A stretch of DNA of 64,000 nt from the NCBI RefSeq assembly GCF_000876015.1, contig NZ_BBQM01000023.1, forward strand, positions 124,001 through 188,000. The letters are read 5' to 3'. A program made the translations under genes and the position numbers. The stretch's first letter is position 1; each line of letters opens with the position of its first letter. Source of the DNA: Cupriavidus basilensis. Its GTDB lineage: Bacteria; Pseudomonadota; Gammaproteobacteria; Burkholderiales; Burkholderiaceae. This document shows positions 24,231-32,181 of this stretch, in pieces. A model generated the notes under the pieces. It did no database searches. It was not told the DNA's origin and saw only the letters and a list, made by a program, of their open reading frames with translations.

Positions 24231-25109
24231 TCAGATGCGCGAGCGCCCGATCTCCGCGATGCGTTGCCGCAGCAGTTCCGCCTGCTTCTGCATTTCCTGA
24301 ATCACCGGCGAGAGCCGGCTGGCGGGCAGGCGCGCCGTGATGGTGGCCAGCGCGATCCCGGCGACGACGGCGCCGGTGCCGTCGTAGACCGGCACGGCTA
24401 CCGCTCTCGAGCCTAGCACCACGCCCTTGGCGGTATAGCTGTAGCCCTGTTCGCGGACCTCGTGCGCGCGCTCGATCAGCGCGGCGGGATCGACCTTCAG
24501 GGCGGCCAGCCGCCTCGCGTTGCGCTGGACGATGGCCTGAATCTCGCTGTCGGTCCGGGACGACAGCAGCACCAGCCCGCTTACGCCGGCGCCGAGCGGG
24601 CGCCGCGCGCCGACGTCGATCGACAGCACCTTGACCGGATAGCTGCCCGGCCAGCGTCCGATGCAGACGGAGTCGTCGCCATTCGCGATCGTCAGGAAGA
24701 TGGTGTCGCCCAGGGTCTCGCTCAGGTATTGCAGGTATGGCTCGGCCGCCGCGCGCAGCGGAAAGCGGGCCACGCGGGCCAGCCCCAGCAGCGTGACTTC
24801 GTTGCCGATCGCGTAGCGGCGTGTCTTCGGATTCTGCTCGGCCGCGCCCTCTTCGATCAGCACGCGCAGAATCCGGTGGACGGTGGGCTGGCTCAGTCCC
24901 GTGCTCGTCACCACGTCGATCAGGCGCACGCCGCGTTCCTGTCCCGCGGCGACGATCCGCAGGATGGCAAGCGCGCGGCGGATGCTCTGCGCTCCCTCGG
25001 AGCCCCTGCCCTTTTCCGCCACGTCGACCACCTCGGTCTCCATGTTCCGGTTGCCGCCGTCGCCGGTTGCCACGGCCGCCGATGCCGCCGCGCTAGCCCG
25101 CCTGGCCAT
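24231..25109 (-). CDS. IclR family transcriptional regulator
   Basis: A 292-residue IclR protein. The winged helix lies near residues 38-100 (SIRRALAILRIVAAGQERGVRLIDVVTSTGLSQPTVHRILRVL), and the effector-binding domain runs from about 115 to the end (YLQYLSETLGDTIFLTI). The start at 25109 overlaps the end of the flavin reductase gene by 17 bases; an inner ATG at 25043 is possible. The pair is divergent from the Bug-HpaI operon, and a perfect 9+9 repeat in the gap is its likely operator. Confidence 0.92.
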   Translation of the reverse strand: MARRASAAASAAVATGDGGNRNMETEVVDVAEKGRGSEGAQSIRRALAILRIVAAGQERGVRLIDVVTSTGLSQPTVHRILRVLIEEGAAEQNPKTRRYAIGNEVTLLGLARVARFPLRAAAEPYLQYLSETLGDTIFLTIANGDDSVCIGRWPGSYPVKVLSIDVGARRPLGAGVSGLVLLSSRTDSEIQAIVQRNARRLAALKVDPAALIERAHEVREQGYSYTAKGVVLGSRAVAVPVYDGTGAVVAGIALATITARLPASRLSPVIQEMQKQAELLRQRIAEIGRSRI

Positions 25110-25731
25110 TCCCGCTCATGACCGACTTCGCCGTCTGCGCCACCGCGCGCAGCGTCACGATCTCGCCCAGGCTCGCGTAGTTGGGGCCGCCGATGCGGCA
25201 CACCGGATTCAGCCCGCGCGTGTCGACCTTGCCGTCCTGGTACAGGTCGTCGCGGATATGAAACGCCAGGACCTCGCCGACGACGAATTCGGCGCCGGTC
25301 TCGCCGAACTCGATGACGCGCTCCAGCCTGCATTCCATGCTGACGGGAACGTCGGCCAGGCGCGGCGTGCGAATGAGGGTGGACGCCGCGGTGGCCAGGC
25401 CGAGGACTTCGACCTCGCTCACGTCGGCGGGATGTTCCTCGCTGCTCAGGTGGATCGCCTGCAGTTGCGTGGCATCGCCGATGTTGATCACGAACTCGCC
25501 GCTCGCGTGGATGTTGGCTCCGGTGTCCTTGCGCACGCCGGCCTTGCGCCCGATGTTGACGCCGATCAGCGGCGGCTTGTTCGAGACGAACGTAAAGCAC
25601 GAGAAAGGCGCGAGGTTGACCACGCCCGCGGGCGATTGCGAGGTGATCCAGGCAATGGGGCGGGGCACGACGACCCCGCTCATCAGACGGTAGGTGGCTT
25701 CCGGCGAGAGCGATTCGGCGAGGACTTGCAT
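25093..25731 (-). CDS. flavin reductase family protein
   Basis: A 212-residue FMN-binding split-barrel protein. Motifs are VVPRPIAWITSQ near residue 20, VNLAPFSCFTFVS near 37 and the HHSG-like DTGANIHASGEFVINI near 70. Members reduce flavin for a partner monooxygenase or bind FMN directly. The ATG at 25731 has GGAGACAAG upstream; the longer frame has no ribosome site. It is cotranscribed with the IclR gene and may serve the catabolic genes on the other strand, as HpaC does in hydroxyphenylacetate breakdown, but no oxygenase partner is present here. Confidence 0.88.
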   Translation of the reverse strand: MQVLAESLSPEATYRLMSGVVVPRPIAWITSQSPAGVVNLAPFSCFTFVSNKPPLIGVNIGRKAGVRKDTGANIHASGEFVINIGDATQLQAIHLSSEEHPADVSEVEVLGLATAASTLIRTPRLADVPVSMECRLERVIEFGETGAEFVVGEVLAFHIRDDLYQDGKVDTRGLNPVCRIGGPNYASLGEIVTLRAVAQTAKSVMSGNGQAG

Positions 25732-25806
25732 CTTGTCTCCTGCATTCGGGTTGGAATGGGGCCATTCTGCCCACGCGGCCGTGGCGCCGGAAACCCGCAA
25801 TGCGCC

Positions 25807-25829
25807 GATAGTCCACTTTATGGACTATC
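25807..25829. promoter_or_regulatory. IclR-type operator, perfect 9+9 bp repeat
   Basis: GATAGTCCA and TGGACTATC are perfect arms around CTTTA, centred in the divergent promoter region between the flavin reductase-IclR operon and the Bug operon. IclR proteins commonly bind such short palindromes. Its position lets one regulator control both directions. Confidence 0.7.
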
Positions 25830-25931
25830 TGGGTGTTTTTGCATTGCAGCAGATCCGCTCCGATTTGTAAAGTGAGGCTGTCACAGGCCGGATCGAAGCG
25901 TCCGGCAAACAGATGACATAACGGAGACACT

Positions 25932-26918
25932 ATGACCAAAGCGCAATTTGCGCGCAGCGCGGCCAGGGCCGCCGTTGCCGCAATCCTGGCTTCCCTCGCT
26001 TCACCGATACTGGCGCAGGCATGGCCGGACAAGCCGGTCCGCGTGGTGGTGCCCTATCCGCCGGGCGGCAACGTGGACTCGGCCGGCCGCATCATCGGCG
26101 CGAAACTGCAGGAGATCTTCAAGCAGCCGTTCCTGGTCGACAACAAGCCCGGCGCCGGCGGCATGATCGCCGCGGAAGCGGTGGCGAGAGCGCGGCCCGA
26201 CGGCTATACGCTGTTCCTGGGCGCCAACGGCCCGATCCTGTTCTCGCCCATGATCTACAGGAAGAACAACTACGACTGGAAGAAGGACTTCATTCCCGTC
26301 AGCTCGGTGTCGTTCACGCCCGTGATCCTGCAGGTCAACAACGCGGTGCCGTTCAAGACCGTCGGCGAGCTGATCGCCGCCGCCAGGAAACCCGGCAACG
26401 ACCTGACGATGGCCTCGCCCGGCGCCGGCACGCAGAACCACCTGGCGAGCGAATACCTGCAGCACAAGACCGGCGCGCACTGGATCACCGTGCACTACAA
26501 GGGCAACGCGCCGGCGACGACCGACCTGCTCGGCGGCCAGGTCCAGTTCAACTTCGACCAGCTTTCCGTCGCGCTGCCCTTCATCCAGCAGGGCCGCACG
26601 CGCGCCCTCGCCGTGGGCTCCGCGAAGCGCCTGCCGCAGTTGCCCAACGTGCCGACCTTCCAGGAGTCCGGCTTCCCCGACATGACGGTGGAAACCTTCA
26701 CCGGCCTGCTCGCGCCGGCCGGCACGCCGCAGGACATCGTGCAGAAACTGTCCGGCGCGCTGCGGCAGATCCTTGCCGACAAGGACGTGCAGGGCAAGTT
26801 CGAAGCGCTGGGCGCGCAAGCGCGCGGCAGCACGCCGGAGCAATTCAAGCAATTCCTGACCAATGAGGACAAGCGATGGACACCGCTGATCAAGCAAGCC
26901 AACATCACCGCGGAATGA
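25932..26918 (+). CDS. Bug family tripartite tricarboxylate transporter receptor
   Basis: A 328-residue periplasmic receptor. A signal peptide covers about residues 1-28 (LASLASPILAQA), then come WPDKPVRVVVPYPPGGNVDSAGR, the NKPGAGG motif near 73 and the ligand-loop region TMASPGAGTQNHLASE near 158. A good ribosome site (GGAG) precedes the ATG. It is the first gene of a six-gene catabolic operon and overlaps the next gene by four bases, so it most likely delivers that operon's substrate. No TctA/TctB membrane partners are nearby. Confidence 0.93.
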   Translation: MTKAQFARSAARAAVAAILASLASPILAQAWPDKPVRVVVPYPPGGNVDSAGRIIGAKLQEIFKQPFLVDNKPGAGGMIAAEAVARARPDGYTLFLGANGPILFSPMIYRKNNYDWKKDFIPVSSVSFTPVILQVNNAVPFKTVGELIAAARKPGNDLTMASPGAGTQNHLASEYLQHKTGAHWITVHYKGNAPATTDLLGGQVQFNFDQLSVALPFIQQGRTRALAVGSAKRLPQLPNVPTFQESGFPDMTVETFTGLLAPAGTPQDIVQKLSGALRQILADKDVQGKFEALGAQARGSTPEQFKQFLTNEDKRWTPLIKQANITAE

Positions 26919-27322
26919 GTGCGGAAGCGCCGGCCTCCCCGGCGCGCCGCGCCAGCGTCTACGTGGCCGGGTTCAGCCACAAGAACCCGATTCCCGCCGG
27001 CTGCCGCATCGGCCCGCTGCTCATGAGCGGGAGCATCCAGGGCAACGATCCGGCCACGGGGAAACCGGCGCAGACCATCGAGGCGCAATGCGAGTACATG
27101 CTGGCCAACGTCAGGCGCATCGTCGAGGCGGCCGGCGGCACCACCGGCGACATCGTCAAGCTCACGGTCTGGATGCAGGACCGCAACCAGCGCCCGGCGC
27201 TCAACAAGCCCTGGCTGGAGATGTTCCCCGATCCGGAATCGCGCCCGGCGCGGCACACGATGCAAGCCGACCTCGACATGGGAAAGCTGATCGAATGCGA
27301 CTTCACGGCCTACATTGCGTGA
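26915..27322 (+). CDS. RidA/YjgF/UK114 family protein
   Basis: A 135-residue RidA-fold protein. The ATG at 26915 overlaps the Bug stop (ATGA), which I prefer to the earlier ATG at 26876. Core motifs include LLMSGSIQGNDPATGKPAQTIEAQCEYMLANVRRIVEAAGG and DIVKLTVWMQD; the usual active-site Arg may correspond to the Arg in SRPARHTMQ. RidA proteins hydrolyse enamine or imine intermediates; in catabolic operons related proteins act as deaminases or tautomerase-like helpers. Its place between receptor and hydrolases suggests an early step. Confidence 0.88.
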   Translation: MSAEAPASPARRASVYVAGFSHKNPIPAGCRIGPLLMSGSIQGNDPATGKPAQTIEAQCEYMLANVRRIVEAAGGTTGDIVKLTVWMQDRNQRPALNKPWLEMFPDPESRPARHTMQADLDMGKLIECDFTAYIA

Positions 27323-27352
27323 GCGCATGAGCGCATGAGCGCATGAGCGCGT
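27321..27352. repeat. tandem 8-bp repeat (GAGCGCAT)
   Basis: Three perfect GAGCGCAT units and a fourth with one change (GAGCGCGT) start at the RidA stop codon and run toward the next gene. The array resembles the 8-bp repeat at 23285, in period but not in sequence. Confidence 0.75.
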
Positions 27353-27439
27353 GGCCACGTGAGCGCGTGGCGCGCGCCAGGCCAGTTCCACGAAGACGGC
27401 TTCTTCACCGAAGCCGGCCCACATTTCCACCCAGCAGAC

Positions 27440-28327
27440 ATGCCAGACTATCTTCCCTTCGATCCGAATCCGCGCGCGCCCGTGCCCTTGCCGCCCGCGC
27501 GCAGTTGCGACAGCCAGTTCCACGTGTTCGGCCCGCGCGAGCGCTTTCCGGTGCGGCCCGGCGCGGCCTACGAGATGCCGAGCGCGACATGGCAGGTTGC
27601 CCAGCGGCTGCATCGCACGCTCGGCATCGGCCGCGGCGTCATCGTGCAGGCAACCACCTACGGCGCCGACCACGCCGTCGTGCTGGACGCGCTGGCGCAT
27701 CTCAACCCCGCCACCGGACCGCGCACCTACCTCGGATGCGCCAACGCCGCCGTGCTGACCGAATGCGACGACGCCTATCTGGCGCGGCTGCACGACGCCG
27801 GCGTGCGCGGCGCGCGCTTTACGCGGGCCGGTCTCGGCATCAGCATGAGCGCGGCCGAACAGGACAAGGCCTTCGCGCGCATCAGGGAGCTGGGCTGGTA
27901 CGTCAAGCTCCAGCCGGAGCCCGATGGCATCGCCGCGCAACTGGCCGCCTACGACAAGCTCGACGTGCCGATCCTGCTCGACCACATGGGGCGCGCCGAT
28001 CCCGCCAGGGGCGATGCGGACCCGACGCTCGCCGCCGTCCTGGAGCGGCTCGCGCGCGGCAACTACTGGGTCATGCTCTCGCTCAGCGAGAAGATCTCCC
28101 GCGCGGGCGCGCCCTGGGACGACGTGGTGCCGCTCGCCCAGAGGCTGATCGAGGCCGCGCCCGACCGCTGCGTCTGGGGCAGCGACTGGCCCCATCCGGT
28201 TTCCGTCAAGCAGCCGCCGAACGAGGGCGAGCTGCTGGAGCTGCTGTATCGCTTCGCGCCGGACGCCGCCGTGCGCCACAAGATCCTTGTGGACAATCCC
28301 GCCAACTTCTTCGGATTCGAAGCATGA
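27440..28327 (+). CDS. amidohydrolase family protein (2-pyrone dicarboxylate lactonase-like)
   Basis: A 295-residue TIM-barrel hydrolase related to LigI and other COG3618 lactonases. The N-terminal motif reads CDSQFHVFGP, where relatives usually have an H-x-H; the first His is Gln here. The C-terminal WGSDWPHP, with the catalytic Asp, is intact. LigI-type enzymes work without metal and hydrolyse lactones to open-chain dicarboxylates. I chose the ATG at 27440; a GTG at 27359 would add 27 residues. Its stop overlaps the next start by four bases. It should hydrolyse a lactone in the operon's route. Confidence 0.82.
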   Translation: MPDYLPFDPNPRAPVPLPPARSCDSQFHVFGPRERFPVRPGAAYEMPSATWQVAQRLHRTLGIGRGVIVQATTYGADHAVVLDALAHLNPATGPRTYLGCANAAVLTECDDAYLARLHDAGVRGARFTRAGLGISMSAAEQDKAFARIRELGWYVKLQPEPDGIAAQLAAYDKLDVPILLDHMGRADPARGDADPTLAAVLERLARGNYWVMLSLSEKISRAGAPWDDVVPLAQRLIEAAPDRCVWGSDWPHPVSVKQPPNEGELLELLYRFAPDAAVRHKILVDNPANFFGFEA

Positions 28328-29208
28328 AACTCGCAACGTTCAGCGTGGGCACCGGCATTTCCTGGGGCGCCGTGGTCGGCGAAGGCGCCGCCGCGGGCGT
28401 GGTCGACCTCGCGCGCCGCCTGCCCGGCATCCACTCGGTCAAGGCACTGCTCGCGGGCGGCGAACCCCTGCTCGCGCGCGCCAGGCAAGCCGCGGCCGAA
28501 GCGCGCATCGACCACCGGCTGTCGTCGGTGCAACTGCTGCCGCCGGTGCCGGACCCCGAGAAGATCTTCTGCATCGGCGTCAACTACGCGCACCGCAACG
28601 CGGAGTACAAGGACAACAGCGACCTGCCCAGGTATCCGAGCGTCTTCATGCGCGCGCCGGCCTCGCTCGCCGGTCACGGGCAATCCCTGCTGCTGCCGCC
28701 GGAATCGAAGCAGCTCGACTACGAAGGCGAGATCGGCATCGTCATCGGCAAGACCGGGCGCCGCATCGCCAGGCCAGAGGCGCGCGCCCATGTCGCGGGC
28801 CTGACCTGCATCAACGAGGGCACCATCCGCGACTGGCTGCATCACGGCAAGTTCAACGTGACGCAGGGCAAGAACTTCGACGCTTCCGGCGCGATCGGCC
28901 CGTGGATCGTCACCGCGGACGAATTCCCGGACTTCGGCGACATCCGGCTGACGACCCGGGTCAACGGCGAAGTGCGCCAGGACGACACCACGGCGAACCT
29001 GATGTTCCCGTTCGACGCGCTGATCGCCTACCTGTCGCAGTTCGCCACGCTCAATCCCGGCGACATCATCGCCACCGGCACGCCGATCGGCGCCGGCGTG
29101 CGCTTCGACCCGCCGCGCTTCCTGGTCGCGGGCGACGTGGTCGAGGTCGAGGTCGCCGGCGTCGGCGTGCTCTCCAACGTCGTGCGCGCCGAGGAGGTGC
29201 GGCCATGA
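28324..29208 (+). CDS. fumarylacetoacetate hydrolase family protein
   Basis: A 294-residue FAH-fold enzyme. Motifs: KIFCIGVNYAHRNAEYK near residue 80, the metal-binding LDYEGEIGIVIGKTGRRI near 135-152, GKNFDASGAIGPWIV near 182 and the ending GDIIATGTPIGAGV. The group includes 5-carboxymethyl-2-oxo-hex-3-ene-1,6-dioate decarboxylase/isomerase (HpaG) and acylpyruvate hydrolases. Between the LigI-like gene and HpaH/HpaI homologues, an HpaG-like decarboxylase/isomerase role is likely. It overlaps both neighbours by four bases. Confidence 0.9.
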   Translation: MKLATFSVGTGISWGAVVGEGAAAGVVDLARRLPGIHSVKALLAGGEPLLARARQAAAEARIDHRLSSVQLLPPVPDPEKIFCIGVNYAHRNAEYKDNSDLPRYPSVFMRAPASLAGHGQSLLLPPESKQLDYEGEIGIVIGKTGRRIARPEARAHVAGLTCINEGTIRDWLHHGKFNVTQGKNFDASGAIGPWIVTADEFPDFGDIRLTTRVNGEVRQDDTTANLMFPFDALIAYLSQFATLNPGDIIATGTPIGAGVRFDPPRFLVAGDVVEVEVAGVGVLSNVVRAEEVRP

Positions 29209-30011
29209 CGCCCGGGCAGCTCAAGGACGCCGCGCTGCGGCTCGAACAGGCGGAGCGCACGCGCGTGCCCTGCCGCCAGTTCTCGCTCGACTATCCCGAG
29301 ATGCGCATAGAGGACGCCTACGCCATCCAGCACGCCTGGATGGCCCTCAAGCAGGAGAACGGCCGCACCATCAAGGGACACAAGATCGGCCTGACCTCCA
29401 AGGCCATGCAGCGGGCGGTCAACATCGGCGAGCCGGATTTCGGCGTGCTTCTCGACGACATGTTCTACCGCGACGGCGCGGCGATTCCTTCGGAGCGCTT
29501 CATGCAGCTGCGCATCGAGGCGGAGCTGGCGTTCGTGCTGGACAAGCCGCTGTCCGGCCCGGACTGCACGCTGTTCGACGTGCTGGACGCCACCGCCTAC
29601 ATCACGCCGGCGCTGGAGATCCTGGACGCGCGCATCCAGCGCGTGGACCCGCAGACGCAGCGCACGCGCACCGTGCTCGACACCATTTCCGACAACGCCG
29701 CCAACGCGGCGCTCGTGCTGGGCGGGCGCCCGTTCCGCCCCGCCGTGCAGGACGTCGACCTGCGCCGCATCGGCGCCATCGTCAGCAAGAACGGCGAAGT
29801 GGAGGAAACCGGCCTGGCGGCCGGGGTGCTCAATCATCCCGGCTATGGCGTGGCGTGGCTCGCCAACCGGCTCCACCGCTACGGCGTGGCGCTCGCGCCC
29901 GGCCAGGTGATTCTCGCCGGCTCGTTCATCCGCCCGCTGGAGGTCGCGAAGGGCGACACGATCATCGCCGACTATGGCGACTTCGGCACGGTCTCGTGCT
30001 ACTTCAGTTGA
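29205..30011 (+). CDS. hpaH: 2-oxo-hepta-3-ene-1,7-dioate hydratase (HpaH-like)
   Basis: A 268-residue hydratase of the MhpD/HpaH family. Characteristic parts are the KGHKIGLTSKAMQ motif near 58-70, IEAELAFVLDKPLSG with metal-ligand Glu residues near 105, ALEILDARI near 140, SDNAANAALVLGG near 164 and the C-terminal GDTIIADYGDFGTV. It adds water to a 2-oxo-alkenoate to give the 4-hydroxy-2-oxo acid that the next gene's aldolase cleaves. The ATG overlaps the FAH stop. Confidence 0.9.
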   Translation: MTPGQLKDAALRLEQAERTRVPCRQFSLDYPEMRIEDAYAIQHAWMALKQENGRTIKGHKIGLTSKAMQRAVNIGEPDFGVLLDDMFYRDGAAIPSERFMQLRIEAELAFVLDKPLSGPDCTLFDVLDATAYITPALEILDARIQRVDPQTQRTRTVLDTISDNAANAALVLGGRPFRPAVQDVDLRRIGAIVSKNGEVEETGLAAGVLNHPGYGVAWLANRLHRYGVALAPGQVILAGSFIRPLEVAKGDTIIADYGDFGTVSCYFS

Positions 30012-30028
30012 CTTCGGGGAGCACCGCA

Positions 30029-30823
30029 ATGGCGATTGCCGCCAATCATTTCAAGCAGGCGCTGCGCGCGGGACGACCGCAGATCGGCATCTGGTCGGCG
30101 CTGGCGAACCACTATACCGCGGAGATCCTCGCCGGCGCGGGATTCGACTGGATCATGCTGGATACCGAGCATGCGCCCAACGACGTGCCGATGGTGCTGC
30201 AACAGCTCCAGGCCGTGGCCGCCGATCCGGACCGCAAGACTGCCGCAGTGGTAAGGCCGGCCTGGAACGACCCTGTGCTGATCAAGCGCTTCCTCGACAT
30301 CGGCGCGCAGACGCTGCTCGTTCCCTATGTGCAGACGGCGGAGGAAGCGGCGGCCGCGGTCCGGGCGGTCCGCTATCCGCCGCTCGGCATTCGCGGCGTC
30401 GGCGGCGCCACGGTGCGCGCCACGCGCTTCGGGCGCACCCGCGACTACATGCAGCAGTGCGGCGACGAGATCTGCCTGCTGGTCCAGGTGGAAACCGCGC
30501 AGGCGCTGGAGAACCTGGAAGCCATCGCCGGCGTCGACGGCGTGGACGGCGTGTTCATCGGCCCGGCGGACCTCGCCGCGAGCCTGGGGTATCCGGGCCA
30601 GCCGGCGCATCCCGCGGTCCGTGCCGAGATCGACAGGGCCATCCGGCGCGTTGCCGCCTGCGGAAAGGCGCCCGGCATCCTGATGGTCGACGAGGCGCGC
30701 GCCAGGGAATGCCTGGCGCTTGGCGCGCTGTTCGTCGCCGTGGCGGTCGACATGGTGATGCTCGCGCGCGGCGCCGAAGCCGCCGCGGCGAAGTTCAAGG
30801 AACGTCCGGCTAGCGTCTGCTGA
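30029..30823 (+). CDS. hpaI: 4-hydroxy-2-oxo-heptanedioate aldolase (HpaI/HpcH family)
   Basis: A 264-residue class II pyruvate aldolase. It shows the family pattern GIWSALANHYTAEILAGAGFDWIMLDTEHAPND near residue 20-50, the metal/active-site VQVETAQALENLEAIAGVDGVDGVFIGPADL near 150-180 and ALFVAVAVDMVML near the end. It splits a 4-hydroxy-2-oxo acid into pyruvate and an aldehyde (succinate semialdehyde if the substrate is the HpaI one). GGGGAGC precedes the ATG, 17 bases after hpaH. It closes the operon; no semialdehyde dehydrogenase follows. Confidence 0.92.
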   Translation: MAIAANHFKQALRAGRPQIGIWSALANHYTAEILAGAGFDWIMLDTEHAPNDVPMVLQQLQAVAADPDRKTAAVVRPAWNDPVLIKRFLDIGAQTLLVPYVQTAEEAAAAVRAVRYPPLGIRGVGGATVRATRFGRTRDYMQQCGDEICLLVQVETAQALENLEAIAGVDGVDGVFIGPADLAASLGYPGQPAHPAVRAEIDRAIRRVAACGKAPGILMVDEARARECLALGALFVAVAVDMVMLARGAEAAAAKFKERPASVC

Positions 30824-30853
30824 AACACGGGGGCATCGGCAGACGCCATCCGC

Positions 30854-31921
30854 TCAGACCGCTTCGTCCAGCAGCGGATAGTCGTTGTAGCCCGTTTCGT
30901 CGTCCGCGTAGATCGTCTCCGCGTTGACCGCGTTGAGCGGCGCGCCGCGGCGGAAGCGCTCCACCAGATCGGGGTTGGCGATGAACGGGCGCCCGAACGC
31001 CGCCGCGTCCGCCTCGCCGCGTTCGATGGCGGCCTCCGCGCTTTCCCGCGTCAGCCCTTCGTTGAGGATGTAGGCCCCCTTGAAGATGCGCCGCACGTCG
31101 CGGCCGATGCGGTTCTCGCCGCGGTCGAGCGACTCGCGCGCGAAGATGAAGGCGAGGTGGCGCGCGTTGAGCTGCTCGGCGACATAGGTGAACAGCGCGC
31201 GCGGGTTCGAGTCGCGCATGGAGTACGAGCTCGACATCAGGTTCAGGTGCACGCCGACGCGGTCCGCGGGCCAGACCGTGAGCAGCGCGTCGACGGCTTC
31301 CAGCAGGAAGCGCGCGCGGTTCTCGATGGTGCCGCCGTAGCGGTCGGTGCGCTGGTTGGAGCCGTCGTGCAGGAACTGGTCGAACAGGTAGCCGTTTGCC
31401 GCGTGCAGCTCGACGCCGTCGAAGCCCGCGCGTTTGGCATTTTCGGCGCCGACCCGGAAGTCCTCGACGATGCCGGGAATCTCCTCGGTCTCCAGCGCGC
31501 GCGGCACGGTGTACGGGCGCTGCGGGCGCACGCGGTTGACGTGGCCTTCCGGCGCGATGGCGCTCGGGGCGACCGGCGGCTGGCCGTCATGGTAGACCGG
31601 ATCGGAGACGCGCCCGACGTGCCACAGCTGCGAGACGATCAGGCCGCCCGCGGCGTGCACCGCCGCCGTCACCTCTTGCCAGCCGGCAATCTGCTTCTCG
31701 GTCCAGATGCCCGGCGTGTTGGGATAACCGACGCCCTGGGGCGTGACCGAAGTCGCTTCGGAAATGACGAGTCCGGCGCTCGCGCGCAGCGCGTAGTGCC
31801 GCGCGTTGATGGGGCCCGGGCTGCGCTCGGCGAACGCGCGCATGCGCGTGAGCGGCGCCATGATGATGCGGTTCGGCAGCTTCAGCGCGCCGATCTGGAC
31901 GGGATCGAAGAGTGAGGACAT
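30854..31921 (-). CDS. Old Yellow Enzyme family alkene reductase
   Basis: A 355-residue FMN ene-reductase, the second in the window. It begins SSLFDPVQIGALKLPNRIIMAPLTRMRA; later motifs are SQLWHVGRVSDPVY near 97, FDGVELHAANGYLFDQFLHDGSNQR near 170 and AAFGRPFIANPDLV near 315. I start at 31921; the longer frame to 32134 runs through the divergent promoter and its operators. It is convergent with hpaI and divergent from an Rrf2 regulator. Two repeats of GTAAC-N7-GTTAC between them suggest direct repression, with electrophile or quinone exposure as a possible signal. Confidence 0.9.
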   Translation of the reverse strand: MSSLFDPVQIGALKLPNRIIMAPLTRMRAFAERSPGPINARHYALRASAGLVISEATSVTPQGVGYPNTPGIWTEKQIAGWQEVTAAVHAAGGLIVSQLWHVGRVSDPVYHDGQPPVAPSAIAPEGHVNRVRPQRPYTVPRALETEEIPGIVEDFRVGAENAKRAGFDGVELHAANGYLFDQFLHDGSNQRTDRYGGTIENRARFLLEAVDALLTVWPADRVGVHLNLMSSSYSMRDSNPRALFTYVAEQLNARHLAFIFARESLDRGENRIGRDVRRIFKGAYILNEGLTRESAEAAIERGEADAAAFGRPFIANPDLVERFRRGAPLNAVNAETIYADDETGYNDYPLLDEAV

Positions 31922-32038
31922 CTGCGGGTTTCTCGTTTCGGTGTGGAACAGGGCATGGAAGAAGAAAGGAGCGGTGGCTCGGTTTCGGCTGGCTATGGCA
32001 CGTCGCAAGGCCCGCTGGTATCGCCGCGCCGCCTTCGA

Positions 32039-32057
32039 TGTAACAATATCGGTTACA
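32039..32057. promoter_or_regulatory. Rrf2-linked operator, site 1
   Basis: TGTAAC-N7-GTTACA is a perfect inverted repeat 118 bases before the Old Yellow Enzyme start. The 7-base centre AATATCG and right flank nearly repeat at 32138-32154. It probably overlaps the oxidoreductase promoter. Confidence 0.7.
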
Positions 32058-32137
32058 ACATAAACCATCCGCGCCGCCGGCACAAGTCTTTCGTCGTGAA
32101 CGTTCGCTGCCGGCGAGCCGGATTGACAACCCATGCC

Positions 32138-32154
32138 GTAACGAATATGGTTAC
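32138..32154. promoter_or_regulatory. Rrf2-linked operator, site 2
   Basis: GTAAC-N7-GTTAC, followed by AAC as in site 1, lies 27 bases before the Rrf2 ATG. Two like sites, one per promoter, fit a regulator controlling itself and the divergent reductase. Confidence 0.7.
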
Positions 32155-32181
32155 AACCAAACCGACTATCACAGGCCTGCC

